A stretch of 64,000 nucleotides of DNA, from assembly GCF_003597395.2 (NCBI RefSeq), contig NC_133770.1, forward strand, positions 207,867,219-207,931,218. The letters run 5' to 3'. Below the pieces are notes generated by a model that had not been told where the DNA came from, searched no databases, and saw only the letters and a program-made list of their open reading frames with translations. The translations under genes and the position numbers were made by a program. This DNA comes from Chelonoidis abingdonii (taxonomy: Eukaryota; Chordata; Testudines; Testudinidae). Shown one piece after another: positions 11,928-22,056 of this stretch (the first letter of the stretch is position 1; every line of letters starts with the position of its first letter).

Positions 11928-12221
11928 CAGTGCTTAATTTGTGCCAGGGATTGCTGGGGCTGATTTCGGCACCTCTAGGCTTGGCAGTTCATATCCTCGG
12001 TGCCTCTGGTCTCCCAGCCAGTAGCCACCATTCTCTGGTTGCCCAGTTCTGAAAGTAGCGCCACTGCCAGCAGCAGCAGTGCAGAAGTAAGGATGGCAAA
12101 ACCGTACCATGCCACCCTTACTTCTGCACTGCTGGTGGTGGTGGGTGCCTGGCCAGCAGCTGCCACTCTCAGGCCATCCAGCTTGAGCCATGGCACCTCT
12201 TTCATTACAAATTAAAAACTG
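11928..12221. mobile_element. palindromic MITE
   Basis: The ends are similar inverted repeats (cagtgcttaatttgt on the left; acaaattaaaaactg on the right). The centre is a strong hairpin: the stem at about 12067-12098 (ending aagtaaggatggca) is complementary to 12110-12141 (starting tgccacccttactt), with an 11-nt loop. No matching 8-bp TSD is visible, so the superfamily is uncertain, although I remember similar hAT-type turtle repeats. The three short open frames on both strands are consequences of the palindrome. Confidence 0.6.
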
Positions 12222-13304
12222 CAGTTGTGGTATATTTTGCTTGAACAAAATGTGAAACAGGCAAATATTTATAATAACTGTTTGGCCACAGATTTCTCTC
12301 TACACAAGCATACCTTTCACAAGAATTATTATGTTCATGCAATAGCTGTACAAGAGTAAAAATTAAATAAACTGCTTTTATTTGACACATGACAATTCCT
12401 CAAACTTCACCTAGTTTGTTCTTTGACAATTAAAAGGAGCGGTGATGCTCCTTGAGTATTTTGGCTATGATTTACTGTATTTACAGAATAAATATAATTG
12501 CTGTTTGTCATCCAGACTGACATGTCAATAACATGAGTGTTAGTACATAGATCAAAAACTACAAAGCAATCCTCAGGAATTTGTAGCTAGTATGGATGCT
12601 AGTATGCATGGTGTTATGATCAAGCACTTGCATGACATCTTTCACATGAAAATAAATAATTACTGAATGATATGGAGTGAATGGTAGTTTATTTTGACAA
12701 AATGCATCTCTTTCAAGGGAGGTGCCTACACCTCTTACGATGTTTCTAGGTCTTCTATTTTGCTTGAATAGCTTTTGGAATATTTTAGCAAGGAATAATC
12801 TATAACTACAGGATCTTACAAGAGAATGAAATTAACGAGGAGCTAAAATGTGACACAGCAAGAGTGGCAAGGTATTTTGACTGCCACAAATACTACTGAT
12901 GTAAATGGACTTCAGAGCTTTTGAACTGTTCTTGAATTGGTTCCTTCATGTTAAGGATGGTTAAATTCCACAGTGTGGCTTTTAGTGACGTCGACTGAAC
13001 TTATGGCATTAGTATGAGGATTCTGAATTGTCCATAATTCTAGGTATACCCCAGAGAGAAAGCTGCTGTCAAGGATGAGAGATAAGAATAATACTGAGCA
13101 CTGACCTGGCCCTTTGTGTTCACAGCTCCAATGTTTGGTTGAGAAACTGCACCCTAATTGCAGGTGTTGATCCTGCTGGGAAAGGGTTAGCCGGGTTCTG
13201 CTGACTCCTTGAGGCAGGTGGCTACAGTCTGTGGAGAGAGGGGATCTAGGTAGTGGGTTGAGCACTTCCCTAGAAGTAGTGAAGCCTGGGGAGAAGGTCT
13301 AAAC
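12222..13304. other. non-coding stretch
   Basis: Nothing recognised. AT-rich to about 12900, then mixed. Confidence 0.5.
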
Positions 13305-13402
13305 CAAGGGTAGGCAGCCTATGGCATGTGTGCCGAAGGCAGCACGTGAGCTGATTTTCAGTGGCACTCACACTGCCAGGGTCCTGGCCACCGGTCTGGA
13401 GG

Positions 13403-14341
13403 TGTAGGCATGTGTTGCTGGGGTTGCCCCTCTCTGGGGTGGCTGGGAGCCAAGCTGCCTCACTACACAAGTCCGGTGAGTCAGGGAGTTAGCCTGGTGG
13501 GGCAGGAAACAGTCAAGGGCTCAGGCCCTCAGGTCGGGGCTGAGCACAGAGTTCAATAGTAAGCCTTGGCCCTCAGTCAGGGCGGAGCAGCAAACAAACA
13601 GTTCAGGGCTCAGACCCTCAGGCAGGGGCTGAGCAGAGAGTTCAGTAATCAGCCCAGGCCCTAGGTCAGGGCAGGGCAGCAAACAAGCAGTTCAAGAGCA
13701 AAGCCCAGACTCCTGGTCCTGAGCATCAGGGCAAGGGAGAGACTGCCACTTGCAAGTTGGGTGGCAGGGGGGATGCAGGCCTACCCATTCCTCTGCGTCC
13801 CAGCCCAGGGCCCTAACAGCAGCAGGCGACCTGCTGCTGTGTCAGTGGGATCCTGGCCGCAACACACTGACATCAGTTCTGGGTGTGCCACAGCCAGACT
13901 AGAGTCGGCTGCTCCCAGGCTACTTCCAACCTCCTCCTCTAGCAGTACCTGCATCTGGTCGGCATCCTTCATGGCACTGAGCACCATGGGCTCCTCGGGG
14001 TACTCCGTGAGCGGTAAGTTGGGCAGCTCCTCTGGGTTCCTTCTCAGTGGTGGGCTTACTGGCTTCTCCAGTGTCTGGTTGGCATCTGGCCTCAGCAGGT
14101 ACGGACAGTCCTCAGGGCAGTCACAGGCAGCAGGAGTCTCCCCAGTGGGAGCTAGGGCACCAGCATCCAGCCTCTCCAGCGGCCAGGCAGCTTCTGAGCC
14201 TTGGGGTTGGGCTTTTATACTTCTGGTCCTGCGCCTTGACCTCTGGGGGGCGGGTGCAGGCTCCAGTGGCTCCGCCCGCTTTGGCATCCAGAGGGGCTCG
14301 TCCCCCTCTGGAGCGGCTGGGAGCCAAGTCGCCTCACTACA
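13403..14341. mobile_element. LTR nested inside the hAT element
   Basis: It begins TGTAGGC and ends CTCACTACA, giving TGTAG/CTACA inverted ends. Flanking pentamers ggagg (13398-13402) and gaagg (14342-14346) form a 5-bp TSD with one mismatch. It is GC-rich against the AT-rich hAT arms. It contains a direct repeat of about 42 bp (13427-13468 and 14302-14341; core ggctgggagccaag) and a stepwise repeat of 'gctcaggccctcaggtcggg'-like units at about 13515-13690. Long frames (199 codons on +, 168 on -) occur inside; the minus one is acidic and could be a remnant, but I see no gag or pol motif. Confidence 0.65.
13515..13690. repeat. imperfect tandem repeat inside the nested LTR
   Basis: Three successive units share the order 'ggctgagcagagagttcagt', then 'ccctcagtcagggc', then 'gagcagcaaacaa', each about 60-70 bp long and diverged. 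Confidence 0.6.
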
Positions 14342-14644
14342 GAAGGGCTCTGCATTTTAATTTTATTTTAAATGAAGCTTCTTGAACATTTTAAAAACTG
14401 TATTTACTTTACATACAATCATAATTTAGTTATATATTATAAACTTATCGAAAGAGATCTTCTAAAAACATTAAAAAAATTATTACTGGCACGTGAAACC
14501 TTAAATCAGAGTGAGTAAATGAAGATTCAGCACAGAACTTCTGAAAGGTTGACGACCCCTGGTCGAAACCGAACTTAATTATGTTATTAATTTCTGTATT
14601 TAACCTATGGGGATGGGGGAGAGTTTGGACTCTATATAGTGTGC

Positions 14645-14800
14645 AGATTGTGTCAGAGAGCAGGATGGGAACATTTTACAGACTAGGCAAAGAGAAATAT
14701 GTGACTTGCCCAATGTCACACACAGTCCATGACAGAGGCAGGGTTAGAATTCAGCAATTATTGACACCCTGGTTTCTCTAAACCAAACTGCCTTTACATG
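14645..14800 (+). repeat. MIR-type SINE fragment
   Basis: The order 'attttacagactaggcaaag', 'gtgacttgcccaatgtcaca', 'gacagaggcagggttagaat' and 'accctggtttctctaaacca' matches the conserved core and 3' part of the MIR SINE superfamily, ancient in amniotes. Confidence 0.65.
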
Positions 14801-14843
14801 TGCATACTGAACTGAGACCTAATGTAAAGAGGGACTAGACTCA

Positions 14844-15102
14844 GGATATGTCTACACAGAAATTAAACACCGGTGGCTGGCCCATGTCAGCTGACTCAGG
14901 TTCATGGGGATTGGGCTGCGGATCCGTAAAATTGCTGTGTAGACATTTGGGCTCAGGCTGGACTACAGACTCCAGTACCTTCCCCCCTCACAGGGTACCA
15001 GAGCCTGGGCCCAATGGTCTACACTGCAATTTTACAGACTCATATACCCGAGTCATCTTTCCTGTGCCAGCCATGGGCTTTTAACTTCTGTATAGACATA
15101 CC
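14844..15102. mobile_element. Harbinger-like inverted-repeat MITE
   Basis: The TIRs are ggatatgtctacacagaaat on the left and acttctgtatagacatacc on the right. The flanks are tca (14841-14843) and tta (15103-15105), close to a 3-bp T-W-A style duplication. The interior is also partly palindromic ('ggcccatgtcagctgactca' on the left and a mirrored 'tgccagccatgggc' near the right). Confidence 0.65.
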
Positions 15103-15152
15103 TTAAAACATGATAGTAGAGCTTATACTCTTGTATCACTGATATAGAATCA

Positions 15153-15403
15153 GGGTTTGTCTACATGGCATGGCAAAGCACTGCAGAGGGGTCTGATCTG
15201 TAGAGCATTCTAATGTGTTGCACTCTAAATGCCCGATGTAGACCCTGCTGGGGTGTTCTAAAAGGTAACTAACGTCTGGTCAACTTATTAATGCAAACTA
15301 ATTACCTTTTAAAGCATGCCAGCAGGGTCTACATGAGGAAGTTAGAGTGCTCTACAAATCATACCCCTCTCCAGTGCTTTGCAGTGCCATCTAAACAAGC
15401 TCC
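15153..15403. mobile_element. inverted-repeat MITE
   Basis: Ends gggtttgtctacatggca and tgccatctaaacaagctcc are TIRs. A second inner inverted repeat pairs 'caaagcactgcagaggggt' with 'acccctctccagtgctttg', and a third pairs 'tgtagaccctgctggggtg' with 'catgccagcagggtctaca'. So almost the whole element folds on itself. No clean TSD was found. A diverged copy lies at 16705-16815. Confidence 0.65.
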
Positions 15404-15627
15404 CAGTGTCCAATAATAAGTGCACTTTAGTGAAACATCTGATAGCTTATACAATATTTTCAAGTTCTCTTTTTTTTACCTACACCTTGACCGAGATCAA
15501 TTTAAATGCAGATAAGTAATGCATCACTAATGCAGCTGGGAAACTGTCTGGGACCAAGAATGCAATGATGGCTAATTCCATATACCCACCTGGGCATCAA
15601 GAAAATAAAGGTGTTTTTCTTCTCTTT

Positions 15628-15745
15628 ATCAGAGGGGTAGCCGTGTTAGTCTGGATCTGTAAAAGCAGCAAAGAATCCTGTGGCACCTTATAGATGAACA
15701 GAAGTTAGTCTGTTAGTCTATCAAATGCCACAGGACTCTTTGCTG
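15628..15745 (+). mobile_element. short palindromic element sharing PLE head and tail
   Basis: A perfect 12-bp TSD (tttcttctcttt at 15616-15627 and 15746-15757) flanks 118 bp. The head (atcagaggggtagccgtgtt) matches the head of the GIY-YIG PLE at 43565 (atcagacgggtagccatgtt). The rest is an inverted repeat: 'gcagcaaagaatcctgtggc' pairs with 'gccacaggactctttgctg'. The right arm matches the last ~40 bp of the PLE tail, where 'ttagtct' is followed by a 'ggtgac/gtgcc...cactcc' region. So it is head + reverse tail + tail. I infer a non-autonomous derivative mobilised by PLE machinery. Confidence 0.65.
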
Positions 15746-15757
15746 TTTCTTCTCTTT

Positions 15758-16343
15758 GACGTAAATGACAATTGCTAGTCTCCCCTTCTCTTTTCATGTC
15801 TTGTTACAGTGATACAGATTCCTTCATAAAATGAAGGCTATTAGTATCTGCCTGCAAATTAGCCAGACGGACAAGTTCCTTAAGTAATACGTCTTTCTTG
15901 TACTTACACGTGAAATATTTCAGCTGGTTTGTCAGCCTGGCCAAAAAATGTTTTGTAGGCTAGTACCACCTGCTATTCAGTGGGAGACTTATTTTTAAAC
16001 TGTTTCCATGAAGTATGCCTGGTATGGAATCAAACTTTACAAGCTGAACGAGAGTTCTACTGGATATATATACAGTACAGTGCCTCAGTGTATACACCGG
16101 AAAAGATTCAGTGCTGGACTCTCTCCCTCTGCACTTCATGTTTAAATGCTTAACTATAAGCAATGCCTCATGGCAGCAATACAGATTTATATGTCAGGAG
16201 CCTGTTTTCAGGTGCTTGTAACTTTCAGAAAAAATACCCCTTTGTCTGAAATTCCTTATATTGAAATTCTCAGGCCCAAGATGAATTGTTGTGGAAAGTT
16301 CTTGATACGATTTCTTTAAAACTTGACTGGAGACGTTTATAGC
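15758..16343. other. non-coding stretch
   Basis: Nothing recognised. Confidence 0.5.
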
Positions 16344-16351
16344 ATGTTAAA

Positions 16352-16513
16352 GTATCAGAGGGGCAGCCATGTTAGTCTGGATCTGTAAAAGCAGCAGAGT
16401 CCTACAGTACCATATAAACTAACAGACATATAGTCTGTATTCACCCATGAAAGCTCATGCTCCTATATGTCTGTTAGTCTATAAAGTGCCACAGGACTTT
16501 TTGCTGCTATAAT
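16352..16513 (+). mobile_element. second short palindromic PLE-related element
   Basis: It has the same head (gtatcagaggggcagccatg), then 'gcagcagagtcctacagtac' pairing imperfectly with 'gtgccacaggactttttgct'. It is longer than the copy at 15628 because it retains the 'cacccatgaaagctcatgct' segment, which corresponds to 'atccatgaaagcttatgccc' in the PLE at 43565. Flanking ATGTTAAA occurs at 16344-16351 and 16514-16521, an 8-bp duplication. Confidence 0.65.
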
Positions 16514-16704
16514 ATGTTAAATTTTCCTTTTTGTGGTTACATAACTCAAATAAAATTGTAAGGATTTCCAGTTTGCCTTTTACTTTTATTTAGCAATAAA
16601 GACAGATATCTCGTGACATGCCATGCCAGTGTAGTTTAATAATAAATTACAACATAGCATGTGATCCTTTTCTAAGGAAGGTTTTAGCAGGATAAAGTTA
16701 TTGT

Positions 16705-16815
16705 GAATTAGGCACGTCTTAGAGCACATCAAAGGATCTACATGGGGCACTTAGAGCATAGCACGTTAGTGCACTTTACAGGTCAAACCCTCCTGGCATG
16801 CTGGTAGACAAGGCC
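16705..16815. mobile_element. partial diverged MITE, same family as 15153-15403
   Basis: The stretch 'gcacgttagtgcactttaca' and 'gcatgctggtagacaaggcc' reproduces one arm of that family. The other arm is missing. Confidence 0.4.
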
Positions 16816-18720
16816 TAATGGGGTTCTTTTTAATGTTATCTGTAATGAGAAATGAATTTTTTAAAAATAAATTGGCTTTTATTCTTAGGGAGAAACCTTC
16901 ATTGGGAGGGGACAGTATAATTCACACAAACTGTTCACAGAAGTAAACTTGTATACCTCAAGTACCATTATAGTGTAAATAATTCTTCCACAGGGGCCTT
17001 GAAGGAAGGAAACTTCTGAATGAGTCTTAAATTTTCACATTCTATAACTTTGTTTCTCTTATCTCTTCTGCCAATGGTTATGCAGTTTCTTTTGCCATTT
17101 TTTAAAAATGGGAAATATCTTTATTTCTGATAATCTGAATAAGTATTGTATTCCTGTGTATGTTGTACACTGAAGAAGGGAATCTTTCTCACTCTCGTTT
17201 ACAAATCAGTGCTTGGGTTTCCAGTGAACCTTATATCTGATTTCTTTTTCCAAATTGTGCTCACTTACTGTATTTGCTAAGTCTGCCTGTGTTTTGCATG
17301 TCTCACTATATTACTTATACACTAACCTGAGGCTTCTGTGAAATTTCTGGTACTGTAATCTAACTTACTCCCCCTCTTTCCAGCAGGCAGTATGCAGTAT
17401 TTTTAGTAACTGATTGTATTGTAGGTGTTAGTGCGTATATTAGTGCTGGTGAAATTTGAAAAGTATGCTACGTGTGAGTCTCCCACATATTTATCTCTCT
17501 AATTTCTTCTCTATCTTTCTAATCTTTCTTTACTTTAACATTAGTGGGAGCTTTCCCCAGTGCTTTGTGATGGGAGGGTGTATATTGCTTTGACTGCGCT
17601 GATGCCAGAAGCTGGTTTGATTTTGTCATGTAAATAGTAGATGGAATCACCATAGTTCTCGATACATGCATAGTACTTCCCTGCAGAATTTCAGGTGTCT
17701 AATGGGGTTTGGTCTCATTCACTATAGTGTGTGGCTGTTATTGGAACTCAGATTTTACATCAGTATAATACACCTGATATAATTATATTAGCCAACAGTT
17801 TGTAAGTAGCACAGACCCCTGCATGCAGTGAAAGCCTTCTCTCATTCCAAGACAAGCTATAGAGCTGTATCACGGTGGTTCAAACTTGGGTGGCCCGCAG
17901 AGTTGCAGGCTGCATTCTCCGGGTGAGTTCTGAATGTACTGGGGCATATTCCAGAGGGCTCTGTAACACTAAGTTTTAAGTGTTAGAAAAATGTAATGGA
18001 AAATTATAATGTAATAAGGTGCAGAACTCAAGATATACATGTGAGCATGTGTACATCTGGAACTCTGCACACTGAAATAAACACAGCTGCATTTTTTTGA
18101 ATGTGTGAGATAGAGATTTATATACATGTGAGAATAATTCTTGCATTGCGCATTCAAATACACAAGAGAACAAAGTTTTAGTTGGCTGTTTATCACAGTC
18201 CTGGAGTTTGTTTCATTTTTCTTTTTTAACTGCAAAATTCAAAATTGTAACTGTAATGTTATGGTTAAGAATTCAAATGGATAAAAGTGAGGTAGTTCAG
18301 ATGTAGAGTTCCCAAAACAATTGTTTTTGGCCACTTTGTACATTTCAATGTATATTATGATGTAAAACATACATTCTTGTGTTTATATAAACACGTGTAA
18401 GGATTGCCTTGGAAATTCAAAGTCAATCATTCCTAAACATTTGTGTATTTAAATTCAGACCTGTTGTGATACTATAGGGACATCAGCTTTAAATCTAGTA
18501 CAATCAAAGTTTTTAGTTTCATATACTACATCTGCCTCTGAGTCTCGCATCCATGGTTTTATAATCATGTTCCCCATTTGAAAAAAAAAAAAAGATTCTT
18601 CCTTTCCATCATCCTGTTGTTCATTGTGAAAGATCTCCATAACAGGGGATGAGGTAAGGGGATGGCCTTGCGTTGATCAGGGGAAACCTATCCTGTTGGC
18701 CAATGTTATCGAGATCTCCC
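16816..18720. other. AT-rich non-coding stretch
   Basis: No gene or repeat recognised over 1.9 kb. Only short chance frames occur. Confidence 0.5.
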
Positions 18721-18721
18721 T

Positions 18722-19148
18722 AGCTCTGAGCTACAGCTGGATAAATACGAGATTTTTGGGTTTGCTGGCATTTCTGATGAACTGAAAATGAAATTCCTTT
18801 TGGGGCCAACAGAAAAATGATTTTAAAAAAATGTTTTTTTGGCAAACTGATTTTTTTAAAAATCCCTTACTTTGGGTCAAACAAAATGTTCTATTTGACC
18901 AAAATGAAACTTTTTTCAATTTTGAGCATTTAATATTTAAAAGTTTTTAAAAATAAAATTAAGGACTTTATGAAACAGTCATTTGGAATTGAACAATTTA
19001 AACTTTCCATTTAGAAAATGTGAAACACAGCTTTCAAATTTTTTTTGAACATTTTGGATGATCCAAATCTGCATTTTTTTTTTTTTTTTTTTTTTTGGTT
19101 TTGGTTTAGTGGGAAAAAGTTTTTTCTAAAAAATTTCACCCAGCTCTA
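18722..19148. mobile_element. A/T-rich inverted-repeat DNA element
   Basis: The left end 'gagctacagctggataaat' and right end 'aaatttcacccagctctac' are inverted. Between them A- and T-runs alternate (for example the T tract at 19073-19096). This matches a widespread non-autonomous family ending in AGCTGG/CCAGCT. No TSD could be fixed. Confidence 0.5.
19073..19096. repeat. poly-T tract
   Basis: More than 20 T in a row, inside the A/T-rich inverted-repeat element. Confidence 0.85.
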
Positions 19149-19224
19149 CTCACTACTCCATTTTCAGAGGCCAGTTAGGGGGATGATGTTAGAATGATCT
19201 TTCTGCTCACTGAAAAGCAGAGGC

Positions 19225-19660
19225 TGATTTAGGTGATATAGAATTAACATGGCACACATTAAATGGATTAAAAATTGGCTAACAGATAGGTCTCAAATTT
19301 AATTGTAAACAGGGAATTGTCATTGAGTAGATGTTTTCAGTGGAGTCCTTCAGGAACTGGTTTTTGTCCTTACACTACTGAACATCTTTAGCAATGATTT
19401 GGAAGAAAACATAAAACCATCACTGATAAACATGGCAGATGACACAAGAATTGTGGGACTGGTAAATAATGAAGAGGACAGGTGACTGATTCAGGTGGGT
19501 AAACTGGGCACATGCAAACGTGTTTTGATGTGGCTAAATGTAAATGCATACATCTAGGAGCAGAGAATGCAGGCCAAGTACAGGATGGAGGACTCAGTCC
19601 TGGGAAGCAGTGACTCAGAAAAAGATTTGGAGGTCATAGTGGAAAATAAGCATAATGTGT
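19225..19660 (+). mobile_element. CR1 LINE fragment (RT palm region)
   Basis: It encodes, with breaks, the CR1 RT palm. Around 19385 the DNA reads as FSNDLEEN-like, followed at 19433 by a MADDTRIVG stretch in place of the F-A-D-D box, and at 19587 by EDSVLGSSDSEKDLEV. It ends without a CR1 tail, so it is truncated at both ends. Confidence 0.75.
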
Positions 19661-20090
19661 GGTTCAAACCGCTGAAACTGACTGACCTAACATGTTCTTA
19701 CTGTACTTGTGAGAACAGAACTGTTCAGCCTCTCAGGCTTCCCTGGTAGTGAAATTAGCTCTCAAACTGCCTGTGACTCCAGCAGATGTGTTCTGCTTTT
19801 TTAGGCCAGTCAGAATTTTACAAACCAATTTCCTTCCCTCCCAAGAGCAAATGTAAAATGTTCTCTTTAATAACAATCACCTATCACTCCTATACCGAGG
19901 TAGTGTCTACTGAAAAGTCACCAAGTATTTCTGCTACCTGGGAACAATAGACAGAACTAACTGAGTTCTAGAACTGCACAGCAATTATTGCTGTATCTTT
20001 CCAGGTACTTTTATAGTCCTCATCACCATAGTATTTTGATTGCTGCTTTCAGGCGCCTATTGAAACAAAAGGGCTTTTAAAATAACTGGA
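19661..20090. other. non-coding stretch
   Basis: Nothing recognised. Confidence 0.5.
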
Positions 20091-20158
20091 GTGAAATCTT
20101 GGCCTTACTGAAGTTATTGGGAATTTTGCCACTGACTTCAATGGGGCCAGGATTTCAC
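20091..20158. repeat. short palindromic dispersed repeat
   Basis: The arms gtgaaatcttggccttactg and ccaggatttcac flank 'ggaattttgccactgact', and 'actgaagt' mirrors 'acttcaat'. It is about 68 bp with near-perfect dyad symmetry. A second good copy lies at 56595-56661 and a poorer one at 3619-3685. Confidence 0.6.
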
Positions 20159-20163
20159 CCCTG

Positions 20164-21235
20164 GTGTTTAATTGCCTTTCTTTGAACAGCTCTGTTTCCC
20201 AAAGGCATGCACCTACAGCTGCGCAGATCTTGCAAAATGTGTTCCATGAAAGTCCATTCAGACTTTGAAACTTACTTGGTTCAGCTGTGTTTGGATCATT
20301 CTTGTCTCTGCTTCCTATTCTAGCAATAGCCCTGCTGGCTATTCTAGCAACTGAGATCCCTGGCAGGTGAGCTGGCTGAAATAGTGAATTTTTAGTGACT
20401 CTTGCTGCATATTAGTGGAAAGTCAATGTTGAGTTCCCAATGGTGAGTATTCACAGTGAGGGAATGCTAATGCACCCACACTGGCTGGGAGCTGAGTTCT
20501 CCTCTTTGCTCAGCTACTGCTGAACACCATGCTACTGAAGCCACAGAGCGTCCAACCCACTGGGGAGCAGCATACTGAGGTACAATGTGGAGGTTCTCAT
20601 AAGAATGCTGCATTATTAGTTTGACCTTCATGTTAAACCCCAGATTTCTTTCCATCCTATTGGCTTCTTTTCCCCTTCCTCCTCTCAGCATCCCTAGCTT
20701 CTCCTCCCTGCTTCCCCATGCCAGCTGGTACAGGGTACTTCTGTTTTACTTGACTACCTGCTCCAAATGCAACTGCTGGGTCTTGTAGCTAGTTATGAGT
20801 TACATTCACCTTCCCTTTAAAAACTACATGAACAGAACATGTGTAGCTACAACAGACTTTCAGCTAGATCCTCAGGGGATTCAAATCCACACAACTGGAT
20901 TATACCAGCTGAGTATCTGGCCCTCTCTGTGTGTGTATATAGTGCTGAAGATGCACAAATACAGCCACTCCAAGAGAGGTGGCAGAACAGTAAAGCCAAT
21001 AGCTGGGCATGTAGTAAAAGTTACAGAAAGATCAATTCTATTCAGTTAGTATGCAAAGTGTGTATTGCTGAACTAGTCTCCAAGCCATAAGAGATGAATT
21101 GCTTCTCTGCAGACTTTTTGTTCCACTCAACTTAAAATACAGAGACTGATTCTATACAATGAAAAACGCACCATTCCCTTTGCTCCTCAAGGTGGCAAAG
21201 AAAAAAATGTGTTTGTGTTTCTGAGAAACTACTCA
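20164..21235. other. non-coding stretch
   Basis: Nothing recognised. The open frames near 20800-21090 are short and lie in no gene context. Confidence 0.5.
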
Positions 21236-21491
21236 CATACTTTAGGGGCAGAAGGGACCACCGTGATCATCTTAGTCTGACTTCCTGCACATTGCTGGCC
21301 ACAGAACCTCACCACTCACTCCTGTTATAGACCCCTAACCTCTGGCTGAGTTACTGAAGTCCTCAAATCATGGTTTAAAGACTTCAAGTTACAGAGAATT
21401 TACACTAGTTTAAACCTGCAAGTGACCCATGCCCCATGCTGCAGAGAGAGGTGAAAAACCCTGCAGGGTCCCTGCCAATCTGACCTGGGAG

Positions 21492-21817
21492 CAGAGGTGA
21501 AAGTGGGCTGCTATGGTGTACTGGTAAGAAATATCCGCTGGTACCGGCCCCTATGCAGCTGACGTTAAAGCGCTGCCGTGGCAGCACTTTAACATCCTGT
21601 CCACTTTTGCACACACTCCCCCGGGCTGCCGATGGGGAGAGCCCCGGACCCTTTAAATTGACGCTGGAGTCCTGGGCGGCGTGGGCCTGGCAGCGTGGAA
21701 GGGCTGGTTGCGGGAGGCTGACCCTCAGCCCCGCCCCTTCCACCGGAGGCCAGGCCCCTTCCAGGGGCCCAGAGCCGAGCCCCTGTACCGGTAAGTATTT
21801 TATCTTTTTCACACCTG
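21492..21817. mobile_element. hAT MITE inserted in CR1 tail
   Basis: The ends CAGAGGTGAAAGTGGG and TTTTTCACACCTG are inverted. The 8-bp TSD has one mismatch: cctgggag (21484-21491) and cctggggg (21818-21825). The GC-rich 326-bp interior contains palindromic 'gtactggtaag' and 'ctgtaccggtaag' phrases near the ends. Confidence 0.75.
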
Positions 21818-21929
21818 CCTGGGGGGAAAAATTCCTTCCCAACCTCAAATATGGCAATCAGACCTTGAGCATGTCGGCAAGGTCCAGGAGCCAGACACCT
21901 GGGAAAGAATTCTCTGTAGTAACTCAGAG

Positions 21930-22056
21930 CAGGGGTGCTAGGATGGTTTTTATAGTGGGGGTGCTGATAATGGAAACAATATATTTGGTGTTTGTTATTA
22001 CTACTTCAAGCCAGGGGTGTGGCTCACTCACAGCACCTCTAGTTCCAGCACCACTG
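21930..22056. mobile_element. short hAT MITE inserted in CR1 tail
   Basis: A 127-bp element with ends CAGGGGTGCTAGGATGG and TTCCAGCACCACTG and a perfect 8-bp TSD actcagag (21922-21929 and 22057-22064). Confidence 0.85.

Larger units (their letters stand above)
13305..14561. mobile_element. hAT non-autonomous element, split by a nested LTR
   Basis: The left end CAAGGGTAGGCAGCC mirrors the right end GGTTGACGACCCCTG, and hAT elements typically have such CAGGGGT ends. An 8-bp TSD flanks it with one mismatch: gtctaaac (13297-13304) and gtcgaaac (14562-14569). Its own sequence is the outer parts only: about 13305-13402 and 14347-14561, roughly 313 bp once the inserted LTR is removed. The right arm (14350-14561) is AT-rich and ends with a 'ctggcacgtgaaac' phrase, and the left arm carries 'ggcagcacgtgagctg'. 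No transposase remains. Confidence 0.8.

Noticed and set aside
13761..14360. 199-codon + strand frame and 168-codon antisense frame
   Set aside because: Both lie wholly inside the GC-rich nested LTR, overlap each other, and show no gag, pol or host domain.
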